A DNA stretch of 64,000 bases, from contig JBBIME010000011.1 of NCBI GenBank assembly GCA_037444575.1, positions 62,001 through 126,000 of the forward strand, given 5' to 3'. The notes under the pieces were generated by a model. The model had not been told where the DNA came from. It saw only the letters and a program-made list of their open reading frames with translations, and searched no databases. This document shows positions 54,091 to 61,638 of the stretch, piece by piece (the stretch's first letter is position 1; the number at the start of each line of letters is the position of its first letter). A program made the position numbers and the translations under genes. The stretch is from Bacteriovorax sp037444575 (lineage in GTDB: Bacteria > Bdellovibrionota > Bacteriovoracia > Bacteriovoracales > Bacteriovoracaceae).

Positions 54091-54642
54091 ATGTCATGGG
54101 TAGAGAATATTCTTAAATTGATCGAACTTAAGGCAAGATACTTTTTTGCATTATGGATTCTAGGAGCACTTTTAATTTTTTTACCTTTGGCCATTAAGGA
54201 ACAAATGGGACTTGCAAATCTTCCATTGGTCATAAAACCATGGATAGGTATAATTACGCTAGTATCATTTGTAATGTGGGTTATTCAACTTTTCCAAATA
54301 TTACGTAATTGGTTTAAATTGCGCCGTATGCGGTCAGATATCATAGATCAACTTCATACATTAACTAGTGATGAGCGAGATATTTTCATTGTTTGCCTTG
54401 CAAAAAATCAGAGAACAATTCATCGTAATATCACTGACCCCGACACCCACAGCTTGGTTTCCAAAAGATTGTTAATTCAAGCTGCTGGAGCAGGCAATAT
54501 GCTTGCTTGGCCTTTCACTATTCCTACATTTGTCTGGGTACATTTGAAAGAAAATGATGTGATTCTTTTTCCAGAACTTCTCGACGAAGATGCGACAGAA
54601 AAAGTTTTAAGGAGACAAAATAATGGAATATGGGGCCGATGA
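54091..54642 (+). CDS. SieB-like superinfection exclusion protein
   Basis: Two transmembrane helices near the N-terminus (about 18-36 and 48-68) precede a soluble domain of about 115 residues with the LTSDERDIFIVC and FTIPTFVWVHLK stretches. This matches the super-infection exclusion B (SieB) family of phage P22 and related prophages, which abort the growth of superinfecting phage. An AGGAG ribosome-binding site precedes the ATG. It ends the defence island. Confidence 0.65.
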   Translation: MSWVENILKLIELKARYFFALWILGALLIFLPLAIKEQMGLANLPLVIKPWIGIITLVSFVMWVIQLFQILRNWFKLRRMRSDIIDQLHTLTSDERDIFIVCLAKNQRTIHRNITDPDTHSLVSKRLLIQAAGAGNMLAWPFTIPTFVWVHLKENDVILFPELLDEDATEKVLRRQNNGIWGR

Positions 54643-54671
54643 GCATCTAGCTCTTTTTTTCACACCAGCCT

Positions 54672-54680
54672 AAGCCAGCC
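54672..54680 (+). repeat. AAGCCAGCC repeat at the right end
   Basis: This matches the three copies beside the left core. It is preceded by a partial copy (ACCAGCC). It lies 130 bp inside the 54,810 att core and is probably an integrase arm site. Confidence 0.5.
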
Positions 54681-54809
54681 GAGTAGGGGCTTTTGATGAA
54701 ATATAATGAAATCGAATGAAAAATAATGAAAATATAAAAGGCACGAAAGGCAGAGTTTCACTCGTAAATCGTTAATAATAAAACATTTTTAAGAAGCAAT
54801 AATTATGCC

Positions 54810-54826
54810 TCGGGTAGTTCGGGAAT
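54810..54826 (-). repeat. internal att-like core (ICE right end)
   Basis: The plus strand reads TCGGGTAGTTCGGGAAT. The first 14 bases are identical to the copy at 56,747 and 12 of 14 match the left copy. On the minus strand it encodes ATT-CCC-GAA-CTA-CCC-GA, so it too has ATT where mutM should have ATG. It separates the ICE from the small second unit. Confidence 0.65.
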
Positions 54827-54880
54827 AGATTTAACCTCTTGTAAATATTGATTTTTCTTATTTTCACATACTCAATATTA

Positions 54881-54938
54881 TTTGTAAATCGCTTACAAAA
54901 TATAGACGAAAAATAGATATTGGTATATATTTACCAAT
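54881..54938 (+). promoter_or_regulatory. operator and promoter of the TumE/TumA operon
   Basis: Two inverted repeats are present: TTTGTAA-N5-TTACAAA at 54881-54899 and ATTGGTA-N6-TACCAAT at 54919-54938. The second directly abuts the ATG. Its spacer holds a possible -10 box, TATATT, ending 7 nt before the ATG. A palindrome over the promoter fits autoregulation by the antitoxin. Confidence 0.5.
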
Positions 54939-55229
54939 ATGAAGGCTGTCTTAAAATATTCTAATAAGCTCACTATCAAAAATCGCTACGTGATTGAGCT
55001 TATGATTCATGAAGTGGTAGATGTTAAAAAATATCCGGATGGAATTAAATACGGCTTAATATGTATCGATATAAAAACTAAGAAAAAAGTTCTTCTTGAT
55101 AACCATCAACCAAAAGGACCACATATTCATATCGATAACACTGAATTGCCTTATGAGTTTGTAAGTGAAGATAAATTAATAGAAGATTTTAAAAGTCTAG
55201 TTTTTGAACATTTGGAGATTAAAATATGA
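54939..55229 (+). CDS. tumE: TumE-family toxin (DUF6516)
   Basis: A 96-residue protein with KVLLDNHQPKGPHIHIDN and YEFVSEDKLIEDFKSLV, the conserved GPH.H.D and KL..DF elements of the DUF6516/TumE family. This is one partner of a TumE/TumA toxin-antitoxin pair; the family is thought to contain the toxin. The ATGA overlap with the next gene and the palindrome at the promoter support a coupled operon. Confidence 0.7.
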   Translation: MKAVLKYSNKLTIKNRYVIELMIHEVVDVKKYPDGIKYGLICIDIKTKKKVLLDNHQPKGPHIHIDNTELPYEFVSEDKLIEDFKSLVFEHLEIKI

Positions 55230-55591
55230 AATCATTAATCGTATCAATTAAAACTTCGACAGAAGCCCTTGATGATTTTAAAAGTGCCTTAAAGCTTGCA
55301 CGAAAAGGCAAATTGAAAGACGAGCATTTCGAAGTCTCGTTTGATAATAAGAAAGACTTCGAGAGATTTGTTAAAAATATTTACCTGCTATCAATGATCA
55401 TTACTTATAAGCCAAGATCAGTTTATGAGCTGGCCAAGCTATGCAACTTAGACGTTTCTAATTTGAATAAAATAATTATATTTTTTGAAGAATTTGGAGT
55501 TTTAAAGTTACAAGAAATGAAAGTTGGCGGCCGTAATGTTAAAAAGCCAATTGTTGAATACGATAAAATTGAATTTAAACTAGCTGCTTAA
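55226..55591 (+). CDS. tumA: TumA-like helix-turn-helix antitoxin (HVO_A0114 family)
   Basis: The winged helix-turn-helix (SVYELAKLCNLDVSNLNKII, then FFEEFGVLKLQ) matches the HVO_A0114-like DNA-binding proteins that accompany TumE. It likely binds the palindromes upstream and neutralises TumE. It overlaps the tumE stop by four bases. Confidence 0.7.
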   Translation: MKSLIVSIKTSTEALDDFKSALKLARKGKLKDEHFEVSFDNKKDFERFVKNIYLLSMIITYKPRSVYELAKLCNLDVSNLNKIIIFFEEFGVLKLQEMKVGGRNVKKPIVEYDKIEFKLAA

Positions 55592-55629
55592 TTTTGAATT
55601 AATTTGTTCGATCTCGGATAAGGATGATG

Positions 55630-55989
55630 ATGCAATTAAAAATTAAAAACATCAAAAAAGAAAACTTCATAGTTTACGCTTTATTTATTGTATCAATTGT
55701 ATTCTTCATGCGAGTGATGATGGATTTGACTTGGTTTGAAGATGAGTTAAGAGGATATTGGGTCATAAAGAGACTTATTCTTTCATCACTCTTGAGTGTA
55801 GGTTATCTTTTTCAGCTTAATAAAATTAAAAGCATTATGCCTCGAATTTCGAAGCTAGTGTTAATCGCGACTATTTTGCTTTCGATTTTATGGCCAATTA
55901 TTGGAAGTCCTCAAACTAAAGTGATCTTTGTAATTTTATTCATTTTGATTTTTCTGAAGAATAAGCCGATACCAAATGAACAAAATTAA
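55630..55989 (+). CDS. small polytopic membrane protein, possible immunity protein
   Basis: Three ATG codons are adjacent; the third has an AAGG ribosome-binding site at the best distance, giving a protein of 119 aa with four hydrophobic helices. The stop overlaps the next gene by 14 bp. The size and membrane topology fit an immunity or regulatory protein for the downstream product, but no family is recognised. Confidence 0.5.
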   Translation: MQLKIKNIKKENFIVYALFIVSIVFFMRVMMDLTWFEDELRGYWVIKRLILSSLLSVGYLFQLNKIKSIMPRISKLVLIATILLSILWPIIGSPQTKVIFVILFILIFLKNKPIPNEQN

Positions 55990-56629
55990 TATTTTTGAAT
56001 TAAAATCGAAATCAGAGCAAGAAGCTTACGAATTTTTTGATAAATTTATGAGAAAACTTCCAAGAAATCCAGATCACTCCTTTAATAAGTTAACTGGTGG
56101 ATTTGATGATAATGATGTCGATGCTATCAGGCATGCATATACCTCAGGAATTTTCACGCAAGTTTATGGAGAGAAAATTGCTTTAATTTTAGGGGAAATG
56201 AATGAGTTAACTCCTATGGGAGGAAGTAGTTCAAATAATACTAATTCCAGCAAAATGGATCTTTGGAATAATAAAGTTGGAATAAAGTACAGCAAGAAAA
56301 CTAATGGGAAGCTAAAATTATTTAAATTTCTCTTAAAAGCGTTAAAAAATAATGAGCTAATTATTGATCCAGAAAATGATCCAAGAATTTCTAAAATCGA
56401 TAGCGTGGACCCAAAAAAATACCAAGATAAAGTTACAGTTATCAAGGAATCCAAAAAAGGTAAAAATTTAAAATATTTTGATATTAATTCGAGCTTACTT
56501 TTTAATAGAGAAGAATTTATTTCGGCCATAGTGTATGGGAAATATCCTCGTTATGAAATTAGAAAAATAAAAGGTGAAGCTACTCCTGTCTCTAAAAAAG
56601 ATAGCCTCGTTCCAAATAATCTAGGCTAA
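55976..56629 (+). CDS. DUF6973-like protein, possible effector
   Basis: The pattern VDAIRHAYTS (48-57), Glu73 and MDLWNNKVG (94-102) matches the DUF6973 family, seen in bacterial polymorphic-toxin-like proteins. The conserved Asp, Arg-His and Asn-Asn residues suggest an enzyme active site, unknown to me. There is no signal peptide. The preceding membrane protein gene overlaps it, which is the layout of many effector/immunity pairs. Confidence 0.45.
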   Translation: MNKINIFELKSKSEQEAYEFFDKFMRKLPRNPDHSFNKLTGGFDDNDVDAIRHAYTSGIFTQVYGEKIALILGEMNELTPMGGSSSNNTNSSKMDLWNNKVGIKYSKKTNGKLKLFKFLLKALKNNELIIDPENDPRISKIDSVDPKKYQDKVTVIKESKKGKNLKYFDINSSLLFNREEFISAIVYGKYPRYEIRKIKGEATPVSKKDSLVPNNLG

Positions 56630-56746
56630 ATTTCCGACTTTCTCATTGGATAAAATTAAACGTGATGAAGTATCGTGAAAAAGAAGACTAGCAATTCAAT
56701 GACAAACTACTAAAATTTCTTGTTTGATTGTTGTACCCAGACCATT

Positions 56747-56763
56747 TCGGGTAGTTCGGGCAT
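56747..56763 (-). repeat. outermost right att core with the displaced mutM start codon
   Basis: TCGGGTAGTTCGGG is followed on the plus strand by CAT. On the minus strand it reads ATG-CCC-GAA-CTA-CCC-GA, which is MPELPE, the conserved start of MutM. Joining this to the left core would give ATG-P-E-L-P-E-V-E-T. This marks the likely right chromosomal junction. A caveat: a second open frame also crosses this site (see findings). Confidence 0.6.
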
Positions 56764-56870
56764 AATCCGTTAATACTTGGATTAAAGCGGACAGTCGAAA
56801 GTTCTGGATTGAATTCTTTCTTAGGATTAATTAAATCGTAAAGAATACGTCTTCCAACTGAAGTAATGTC

Positions 56871-57428
56871 TCACTCGTTCGGGATGAGCAGATCCGATGT
56901 GAGAATCCCAATAAGCTGGGATTGCTTCCCCTTGGAGTAGATTGGGATCGAGTAGGTGATCATCCAGGCCTCCCCACCTCCTTCGTCATAGTAGGGTTTA
57001 CTCCACACAGGCTTCCTCGAGTTGACAGGCCGAACGTACCAGTCCTGAACCGAGTAGTCGTAAGCGTCGATGAGATTTTTTTCAACAAGTTTTCCTCCGC
57101 TTCTGTAAACATATGGTGAGGATTTGATTAGCCTTCCGTTTTTTTCAACAGGAGCAAAAGCAAAAGCGGCGCCGTATATGTAAGAATTTTTGGTCAGGTA
57201 TGATCTAAGTAATGCAAACGCGGATTTATTATCCATTGGCACTTTCCGAGTGATTTCCTTGCCAAGAACTCTGAGTGCATCCTCAACCTGGGCCTTAATG
57301 GCAGGCGCAACTTCTGTCTTAGGCTTAGAGGCGTTAGGTCCAGCTGCATGAGATACGCCTGAGCATACGGCAAGACATATTAAAACAATTGTACATGCAA
57401 TAGATACTTTCCTCAGATTTTTCATCAT
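56871..57428 (-). CDS. exported Cache-like sensor domain protein, foreign composition
   Basis: A signal peptide (about 1-28, ending SHA) precedes a domain with the pattern SYIYGAAFAFAP, YDYSVQDWYVRP and WSKPYYDEGGGEAWMITYSI, typical of the periplasmic Cache sensor domains of chemoreceptors and kinases. No signalling domain follows: the protein stops after the Cache fold, so it could be a truncated receptor or a stand-alone binding protein. The base composition is visibly richer in G and C than its neighbours, suggesting recent transfer. An AAGGAG ribosome-binding site is present. Confidence 0.7.
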   Translation of the reverse strand: MMKNLRKVSIACTIVLICLAVCSGVSHAAGPNASKPKTEVAPAIKAQVEDALRVLGKEITRKVPMDNKSAFALLRSYLTKNSYIYGAAFAFAPVEKNGRLIKSSPYVYRSGGKLVEKNLIDAYDYSVQDWYVRPVNSRKPVWSKPYYDEGGGEAWMITYSIPIYSKGKQSQLIGILTSDLLIPNE

Positions 57429-57559
57429 GAGCTCCTTGCTGATTGCTGCTGCATAAAAGGCGCCAAGTAATAATTAACTTTTTTCAAAGTATCTGTGTGT
57501 TATGAGTTTTCGAATATTTCATTCTAATCTGATTGAGGAAAACTTTAAAAGGGGGAACT

Positions 57560-58096
57560 ATGAAAAAAATTTTTAAAGTGATTCTGTTAATTACAGCCGC
57601 TATCAATTTGAATGTGGCACTTGCAAAAGACAAGAAGCAAGCAGATTTCGAAGCACTTCAAAAAAAAGTAGAAGAGCACATCAAAACTTTTGATGATCTC
57701 GACTTCAACGTTTTCTCAAAGCAGAAATGGGGTGAGTTTAAAAAAAGCCATACTCAAGATGTTAAGGTTCACTGGCCAGATGGACATGTGACAGTGGGAC
57801 TTGAAAAGCACATAGAAGATTTAAAGTATATGTTCACTTACGCTCCAGATACGCGGATCAAAGAACATCCGATAAAAATTGGACAGGGAGAATGGACAGC
57901 TGTCTATGGCATCATGGAAGGAACTTTCACGAAGCCAATGACAACTCAGGATGGAAAAACGATTCAGCCAACGGGAAAATCATTTAAATTACCGATGGCC
58001 ACAATTTGTCATTGGACAAAAGAAGGAAACTTCGATGAAGAGTATCTATTCTGGGATAAGCAAACTTATATGAATCAATTGGGGCTCGGAAAATAA
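57560..58096 (+). CDS. exported SnoaL-like (NTF2 fold) protein
   Basis: The frame opens earlier, but the ATG at 57560 has GGGGGA in front of it and starts a signal peptide (MKKIFKVILLITAAINLNVALA). The mature protein has the NTF2/SnoaL-like features DVKVHWPDGHVTVGLEKHIED and IMEGTFTKPM, with WTKEGNFDEEYLFWD near the end. SnoaL-like proteins act as cyclases or hydrolases or only bind ligand. The substrate is unknown. It is probably periplasmic. Confidence 0.65.
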   Translation: MKKIFKVILLITAAINLNVALAKDKKQADFEALQKKVEEHIKTFDDLDFNVFSKQKWGEFKKSHTQDVKVHWPDGHVTVGLEKHIEDLKYMFTYAPDTRIKEHPIKIGQGEWTAVYGIMEGTFTKPMTTQDGKTIQPTGKSFKLPMATICHWTKEGNFDEEYLFWDKQTYMNQLGLGK

Positions 58097-58108
58097 TTAT
58101 AACGTTTT

Positions 58109-60292
58109 TTATATATGAAAATTTCTTTTTGCCGCTTGAAGCTTTTGATAGCTATCAATAAGTCTTAAATGCTTATCCAGTCCTTCAAGTTGCATATTCG
58201 TTTTTGTAAGACCAAAGAATCTAATTTCACCAGTAATTGTTCCAATAGCATTTTTTAATGTTTCAGCACCAAACATTCTGGTCAAGTTTGGAATATAGTC
58301 ATCAAGTTCAAGTTCTTCAGAGATCGTGATATCTAAAACCGTATTGAGTGCCATGTAATACATTTTTCTTGCCGTAGAATTGTCGTTAAAAGTTAAAAAC
58401 ATTTCCACTAACTCTTTGGCCTCTTCAAATCTTTTAAGTGCCAAAAGAGTTAGGCATTTTAATTCACCAATATTGAGTTGTCCCCAAACGGTATTTTCAT
58501 CAAAGGCCACACCAATCAACTCCGAGATTTTTGTGTAATCATCAATTTCACTTTCATCTAATTTCTTAACTAGTTTTGAAAGTGCTTTATCATCAAGTGA
58601 ATGAAGATTGAGTATGTCTGATCTAAAATTAATCGCTTTATTATGGTTATCCCATATAAGGTCAGATGACTCATAGATTTCAGAATATCCTGGAACTAAA
58701 ATTCTACAGGCCTTAACTCCTAATTCTTCAAAGTCTGCAATGTAAACTTCTTTTTCCAATTGATTGAGAATATCCATTAGATAATTATATTCATCTTCAG
58801 TTGTGCCGGAAAAATCCCATTTGACAAATTCGTAATCAGCTTTTTCACTGAAGAATTTCCAGGAAATAACTCCCGTTGAATCGATGAAGTGATCAACGAC
58901 ATTATTATGTTCACAAATAGCATTTTGATTAAACGTAGGTGGAGTTAAAACATTCAGGCCTTCAAAGCTTCTTCCTTGAAGAAGTTCAGTGAGAGTTCGC
59001 TCTAGGGCCACTTCAAATTTCGGGTGAGCTCCAAAAGAAGCAAAGACACCACCGTTTCTTGGATTCATTAGAGTAACGCTCATGACGGGAAATTTTCCGC
59101 CTAAAGAAGCATCTTTAACGATGATAGGAAATCCTTCTGCCTCTAATTTATTGATCCCTTCCATGATTTTAGGATATTTTTCTAGAACACTTCTAGGAAC
59201 ATCAGGCAAAGTGATTTCTTCTAGAATAATTTGGTTTTTTACTGCACGTTCAAAAATTTCTGAAAGGCACTGCACGCGCGCCTCATATTTAGTATTTCCA
59301 GCACTCATGCCGTTGCTGACGAACAAATTTCCAATAAGATTTACTGGTATATAGACAGTTTCTTTATCTGATTGACGTTCGTAGGGGATGGCACAAATAC
59401 CGCGTTTCGTATTTCCAGAATTAGTATCTATTAAATGTGAAGCCTTTAATTCATTGTCTGGATTATAAAGTTCAAGAAGGAGTTCATCCATTAAACCTTT
59501 TGGAAGAGAGTCTTTAGGCCCGGGCTTAAACCATAATTCATTGGGATAATGAACGAAATCACCTTCAGCAATATCAACACCTAAGAATTGATCATTGTAT
59601 AAATAATTATTACTAATGCGTTCTAAATATTCACCTAAGGCCGAACAAAGGGCCGCATCTTTTGTCGCACCTTTGCCATTAGTAAAACACATTGGAGAAT
59701 CGGCATCGCGAATATGAACTGACCATACATGTGGTATAGGATTTCTCCACGAAGCGATTTCGATTTTGATTCCTAATGCCGCAATTTTTGCAGTCATATT
59801 CTCAATTGTTTCTTCCAGAGAGCAATCTTTTCCTGGAATCATTGTTTTTAATTCATTGGCAGAATTCTGTTTGTACATTAGACCTGAATCTTTTTTTAGA
59901 ACATCAATGATCTCAATATTAAATTCAGGACCCTGTTGAATAACTTTTTTTACAGTACATCTATCAATTGATTTTAAAATTCCTTCGCGATCATGTTCTG
60001 AAATACTCTCGGGTAATTCCACTTGGATATTAAATAATTGTTTATATCTATTTTCTGGATCAACAATATTATTCTGAGTGATTCTGATATCTTCAGTGGG
60101 GATATTTCGGGCAATACAATAAACCTTTACAAAATAGGCGGCACACATAGCGGAAGATGCCAAAAAATAATCGAAAGGACCAGGAGCAGATCCATTGCCT
60201 TTATAGCGGATTGGTTGATCGGCAACTAGGGTATAGTCATCGAAGTGAGCTTCTACTTTTAGATTTTCTAAATAACGTATATTAATTTGCAT
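58109..60292 (-). CDS. OsmC-YcaO fusion protein
   Basis: Residues 1-140 form an OsmC-like domain (GNGSAPGPFDYFLASSAMCAA, with a CTVKKVIQQG segment); both cysteines normally used for peroxide reduction seem present. Residues 150-580 form a YcaO domain (GKGATKDAALCSALGEYLER, then the ATP-binding region). YcaO proteins activate backbone amides with ATP, and E. coli YcaO also promotes RimO-dependent methylthiolation of ribosomal protein S12. The C-terminal region is helical. No cyclodehydratase partner or peptide precursor is near, so thiazole synthesis is unlikely. The OsmC fusion is a known domain form. Confidence 0.85.
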   Translation of the reverse strand: MQINIRYLENLKVEAHFDDYTLVADQPIRYKGNGSAPGPFDYFLASSAMCAAYFVKVYCIARNIPTEDIRITQNNIVDPENRYKQLFNIQVELPESISEHDREGILKSIDRCTVKKVIQQGPEFNIEIIDVLKKDSGLMYKQNSANELKTMIPGKDCSLEETIENMTAKIAALGIKIEIASWRNPIPHVWSVHIRDADSPMCFTNGKGATKDAALCSALGEYLERISNNYLYNDQFLGVDIAEGDFVHYPNELWFKPGPKDSLPKGLMDELLLELYNPDNELKASHLIDTNSGNTKRGICAIPYERQSDKETVYIPVNLIGNLFVSNGMSAGNTKYEARVQCLSEIFERAVKNQIILEEITLPDVPRSVLEKYPKIMEGINKLEAEGFPIIVKDASLGGKFPVMSVTLMNPRNGGVFASFGAHPKFEVALERTLTELLQGRSFEGLNVLTPPTFNQNAICEHNNVVDHFIDSTGVISWKFFSEKADYEFVKWDFSGTTEDEYNYLMDILNQLEKEVYIADFEELGVKACRILVPGYSEIYESSDLIWDNHNKAINFRSDILNLHSLDDKALSKLVKKLDESEIDDYTKISELIGVAFDENTVWGQLNIGELKCLTLLALKRFEEAKELVEMFLTFNDNSTARKMYYMALNTVLDITISEELELDDYIPNLTRMFGAETLKNAIGTITGEIRFFGLTKTNMQLEGLDKHLRLIDSYQKLQAAKRNFHI

Positions 60293-60436
60293 AATAACAA
60301 GGCAGTATCACTGAATAGGTAGACTTAATATTGAATTATCTTATGGTAGGTAATAATTACAAATTATGGAGTTAGAGCGGGGAATTTGGCCTGACAGTTG
60401 CTTCTCTATTTCAAGATATTTTCAAAAGGAGTACTT

Positions 60437-60907
60437 ATGAACTGGAGCTATAAAAAAAGTTTATGTTTTCTTACTCTGTGTTTCTTCATGTTAACTTCTT
60501 ATGCTCAAGATGATCTGTCTGACACCAATAAGGGAACTCCTCCTAATTTTAATACTCATTGTAGGCTGGCAGATCCAATTCCAGAAAGCTCATTTCAATT
60601 CACATGGAATCCTTCAGATAGAAATAATCGTCTTTCATTTGATGTTATAAAAAAACTAGTTCGCGTGTCCTCAACCGGCCCAACGCTCCCAGGACCAGCA
60701 GTTGATTATATATTTGTTAAACCAGGAGGGATAGGCAGTTATGGGGCACTGGTCTTTAAAAGCTATAGACTCTCTTTTCCAGTGATCCCTTTTGGAACAA
60801 TTCGTGGCGAAACGGGACAATACCTTATTGGAACATTGGAGGTTGATGGAGCTAGGCGTGGAGTTTATCTATGTGATAAAAATTTGAAGAATGAACTGCA
60901 GGAGTAG
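60437..60907 (+). CDS. exported protein of unknown function
   Basis: The frame extends upstream, but the ATG at 60437 follows AGGAG by six bases and begins a signal peptide (MNWSYKKSLCFLTLCFFMLTSYAQ). The mature 132 residues contain two cysteines and several Gly/Pro-rich turns. I recognise no family. Confidence 0.55.
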   Translation: MNWSYKKSLCFLTLCFFMLTSYAQDDLSDTNKGTPPNFNTHCRLADPIPESSFQFTWNPSDRNNRLSFDVIKKLVRVSSTGPTLPGPAVDYIFVKPGGIGSYGALVFKSYRLSFPVIPFGTIRGETGQYLIGTLEVDGARRGVYLCDKNLKNELQE

Positions 60908-60915
60908 TGGTTCAG

Positions 60916-61638
60916 TTATATTTCTGCATAGGGAACGAGCAATTTTTTAATAAATGGCGTTTTGGGATTATTTAAAATCTCATCGACTCGTCCAATTTGT
61001 TCGATTTTTCCATCGATCATAATCGCTAATTGTTTTGATAAGAATATGGCGTCTTCATGATTGTGGGTCACTAAAATCATTGGAATATTTAATTTTAAGA
61101 AAAAGTTTTTCAAATGAGATGCAACTTCTAACTTTGTCACTTGATCTATATTTGATAATGGTTCATCAAACAAAAAGAGATCTGGCTTTATGGCCAAGGC
61201 CCTCGCTAATCCGACACGTTGACGTTGTCCTCCAGATAATTCACTTATCTTTCTTTTATCAAAATCTTTTAGTTGAACAAACTCCAACATTTCTTGCGCT
61301 TTTTTTGTTTGTTCTATTTTTGAAACTCCTCGGATTCGCAAACCATATGATACATTTTCAATTACTGTTAAATGAGGAAATAAACCGTAGTCTTGTGGCA
61401 GGTAACCAATGTTTCTTTTTTCTATTGGAAGATTTTGTATCTCTTTGCCATTTAAAATAATCTGTCCGCTCTTCAGAGGCAGTATTCCCAAGATAGCAAG
61501 AAGCAAGGTTGTTTTGCCACTTCCTGATGTGCCCATCAGTACGAGATCTTCATCTTCTTTAACTTCAAGATTTAAATCTTCTAAGATAATTTTTTTTTCA
61601 TACCCAACGGTAAGATTTTTAATGTTTAAGCCACTCAT
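60916..61638 (-). CDS. modC: ABC transporter ATPase, molybdate/tungstate-type
   Basis: Walker A GTSGSGKTTLL, the Q-loop, the signature LSGGQRQRVGLARAL, Walker B DLFLFDEP and the H-loop are all present. The 240-residue length and pairing with a ModB-type permease fit the oxyanion (molybdate, tungstate or sulfate) importers. It lacks the C-terminal regulatory domain of E. coli ModC. No binding-protein gene (modA) is in view. The start overlaps the permease stop by four bases. Confidence 0.75.
   Translation of the reverse strand: MSGLNIKNLTVGYEKKIILEDLNLEVKEDEDLVLMGTSGSGKTTLLLAILGILPLKSGQIILNGKEIQNLPIEKRNIGYLPQDYGLFPHLTVIENVSYGLRIRGVSKIEQTKKAQEMLEFVQLKDFDKRKISELSGGQRQRVGLARALAIKPDLFLFDEPLSNIDQVTKLEVASHLKNFFLKLNIPMILVTHNHEDAIFLSKQLAIMIDGKIEQIGRVDEILNNPKTPFIKKLLVPYAEI

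Larger units (their letters stand above)
18185..54823. mobile_element. integrative and conjugative element inserted at the mutM 5' end
   Basis: The element is bounded by att-like cores TCGGGTAATTCAGG (left) and TCGGGTAGTTCGGG (right). It carries a tyrosine integrase and excisionase next to the left core, an SSB, an oriT-like inverted repeat, a putative relaxase analogue, a VirD4 coupling protein and a full type IV secretion operon. The cargo is umuDC/SRAP and a defence island. AAGCCAGCC repeats lie just inside both ends. Genes from int to the secretion operon are on the minus strand and the defence island is on the plus strand, so backbone and cargo are physically separated. Confidence 0.85.
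54827..56760. mobile_element. small accretion unit between two att cores (CIME-like)
   Basis: This 1.93-kb segment is flanked by identical 14-bp cores, has no integrase, and contains four small genes: tumE, tumA, a membrane protein and a DUF6973-like protein. The arrangement fits a cis-mobilisable element accreted in tandem with the ICE, able to move with its integrase. The alternative is that the right-hand core match is partly coincidental. Confidence 0.55.

Noticed and set aside
18200..56800. tRNA gene as the ICE attachment site, and CRISPR arrays in the defence island
   Set aside because: No tRNA-like sequence occurs at either junction, and no regularly spaced repeats were found; the att core lies in mutM.
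56877..56885. GTTCGGGAT as a possible fourth att core
   Set aside because: Only eight or nine bases match and it lies inside the end of the Cache coding sequence, so chance is likely.
58109..60292. Azoline-forming RiPP biosynthesis cluster around the YcaO gene
   Set aside because: No precursor peptide, E1-like partner, dehydrogenase or exporter is adjacent, and the OsmC-YcaO fusion is a known stand-alone form.
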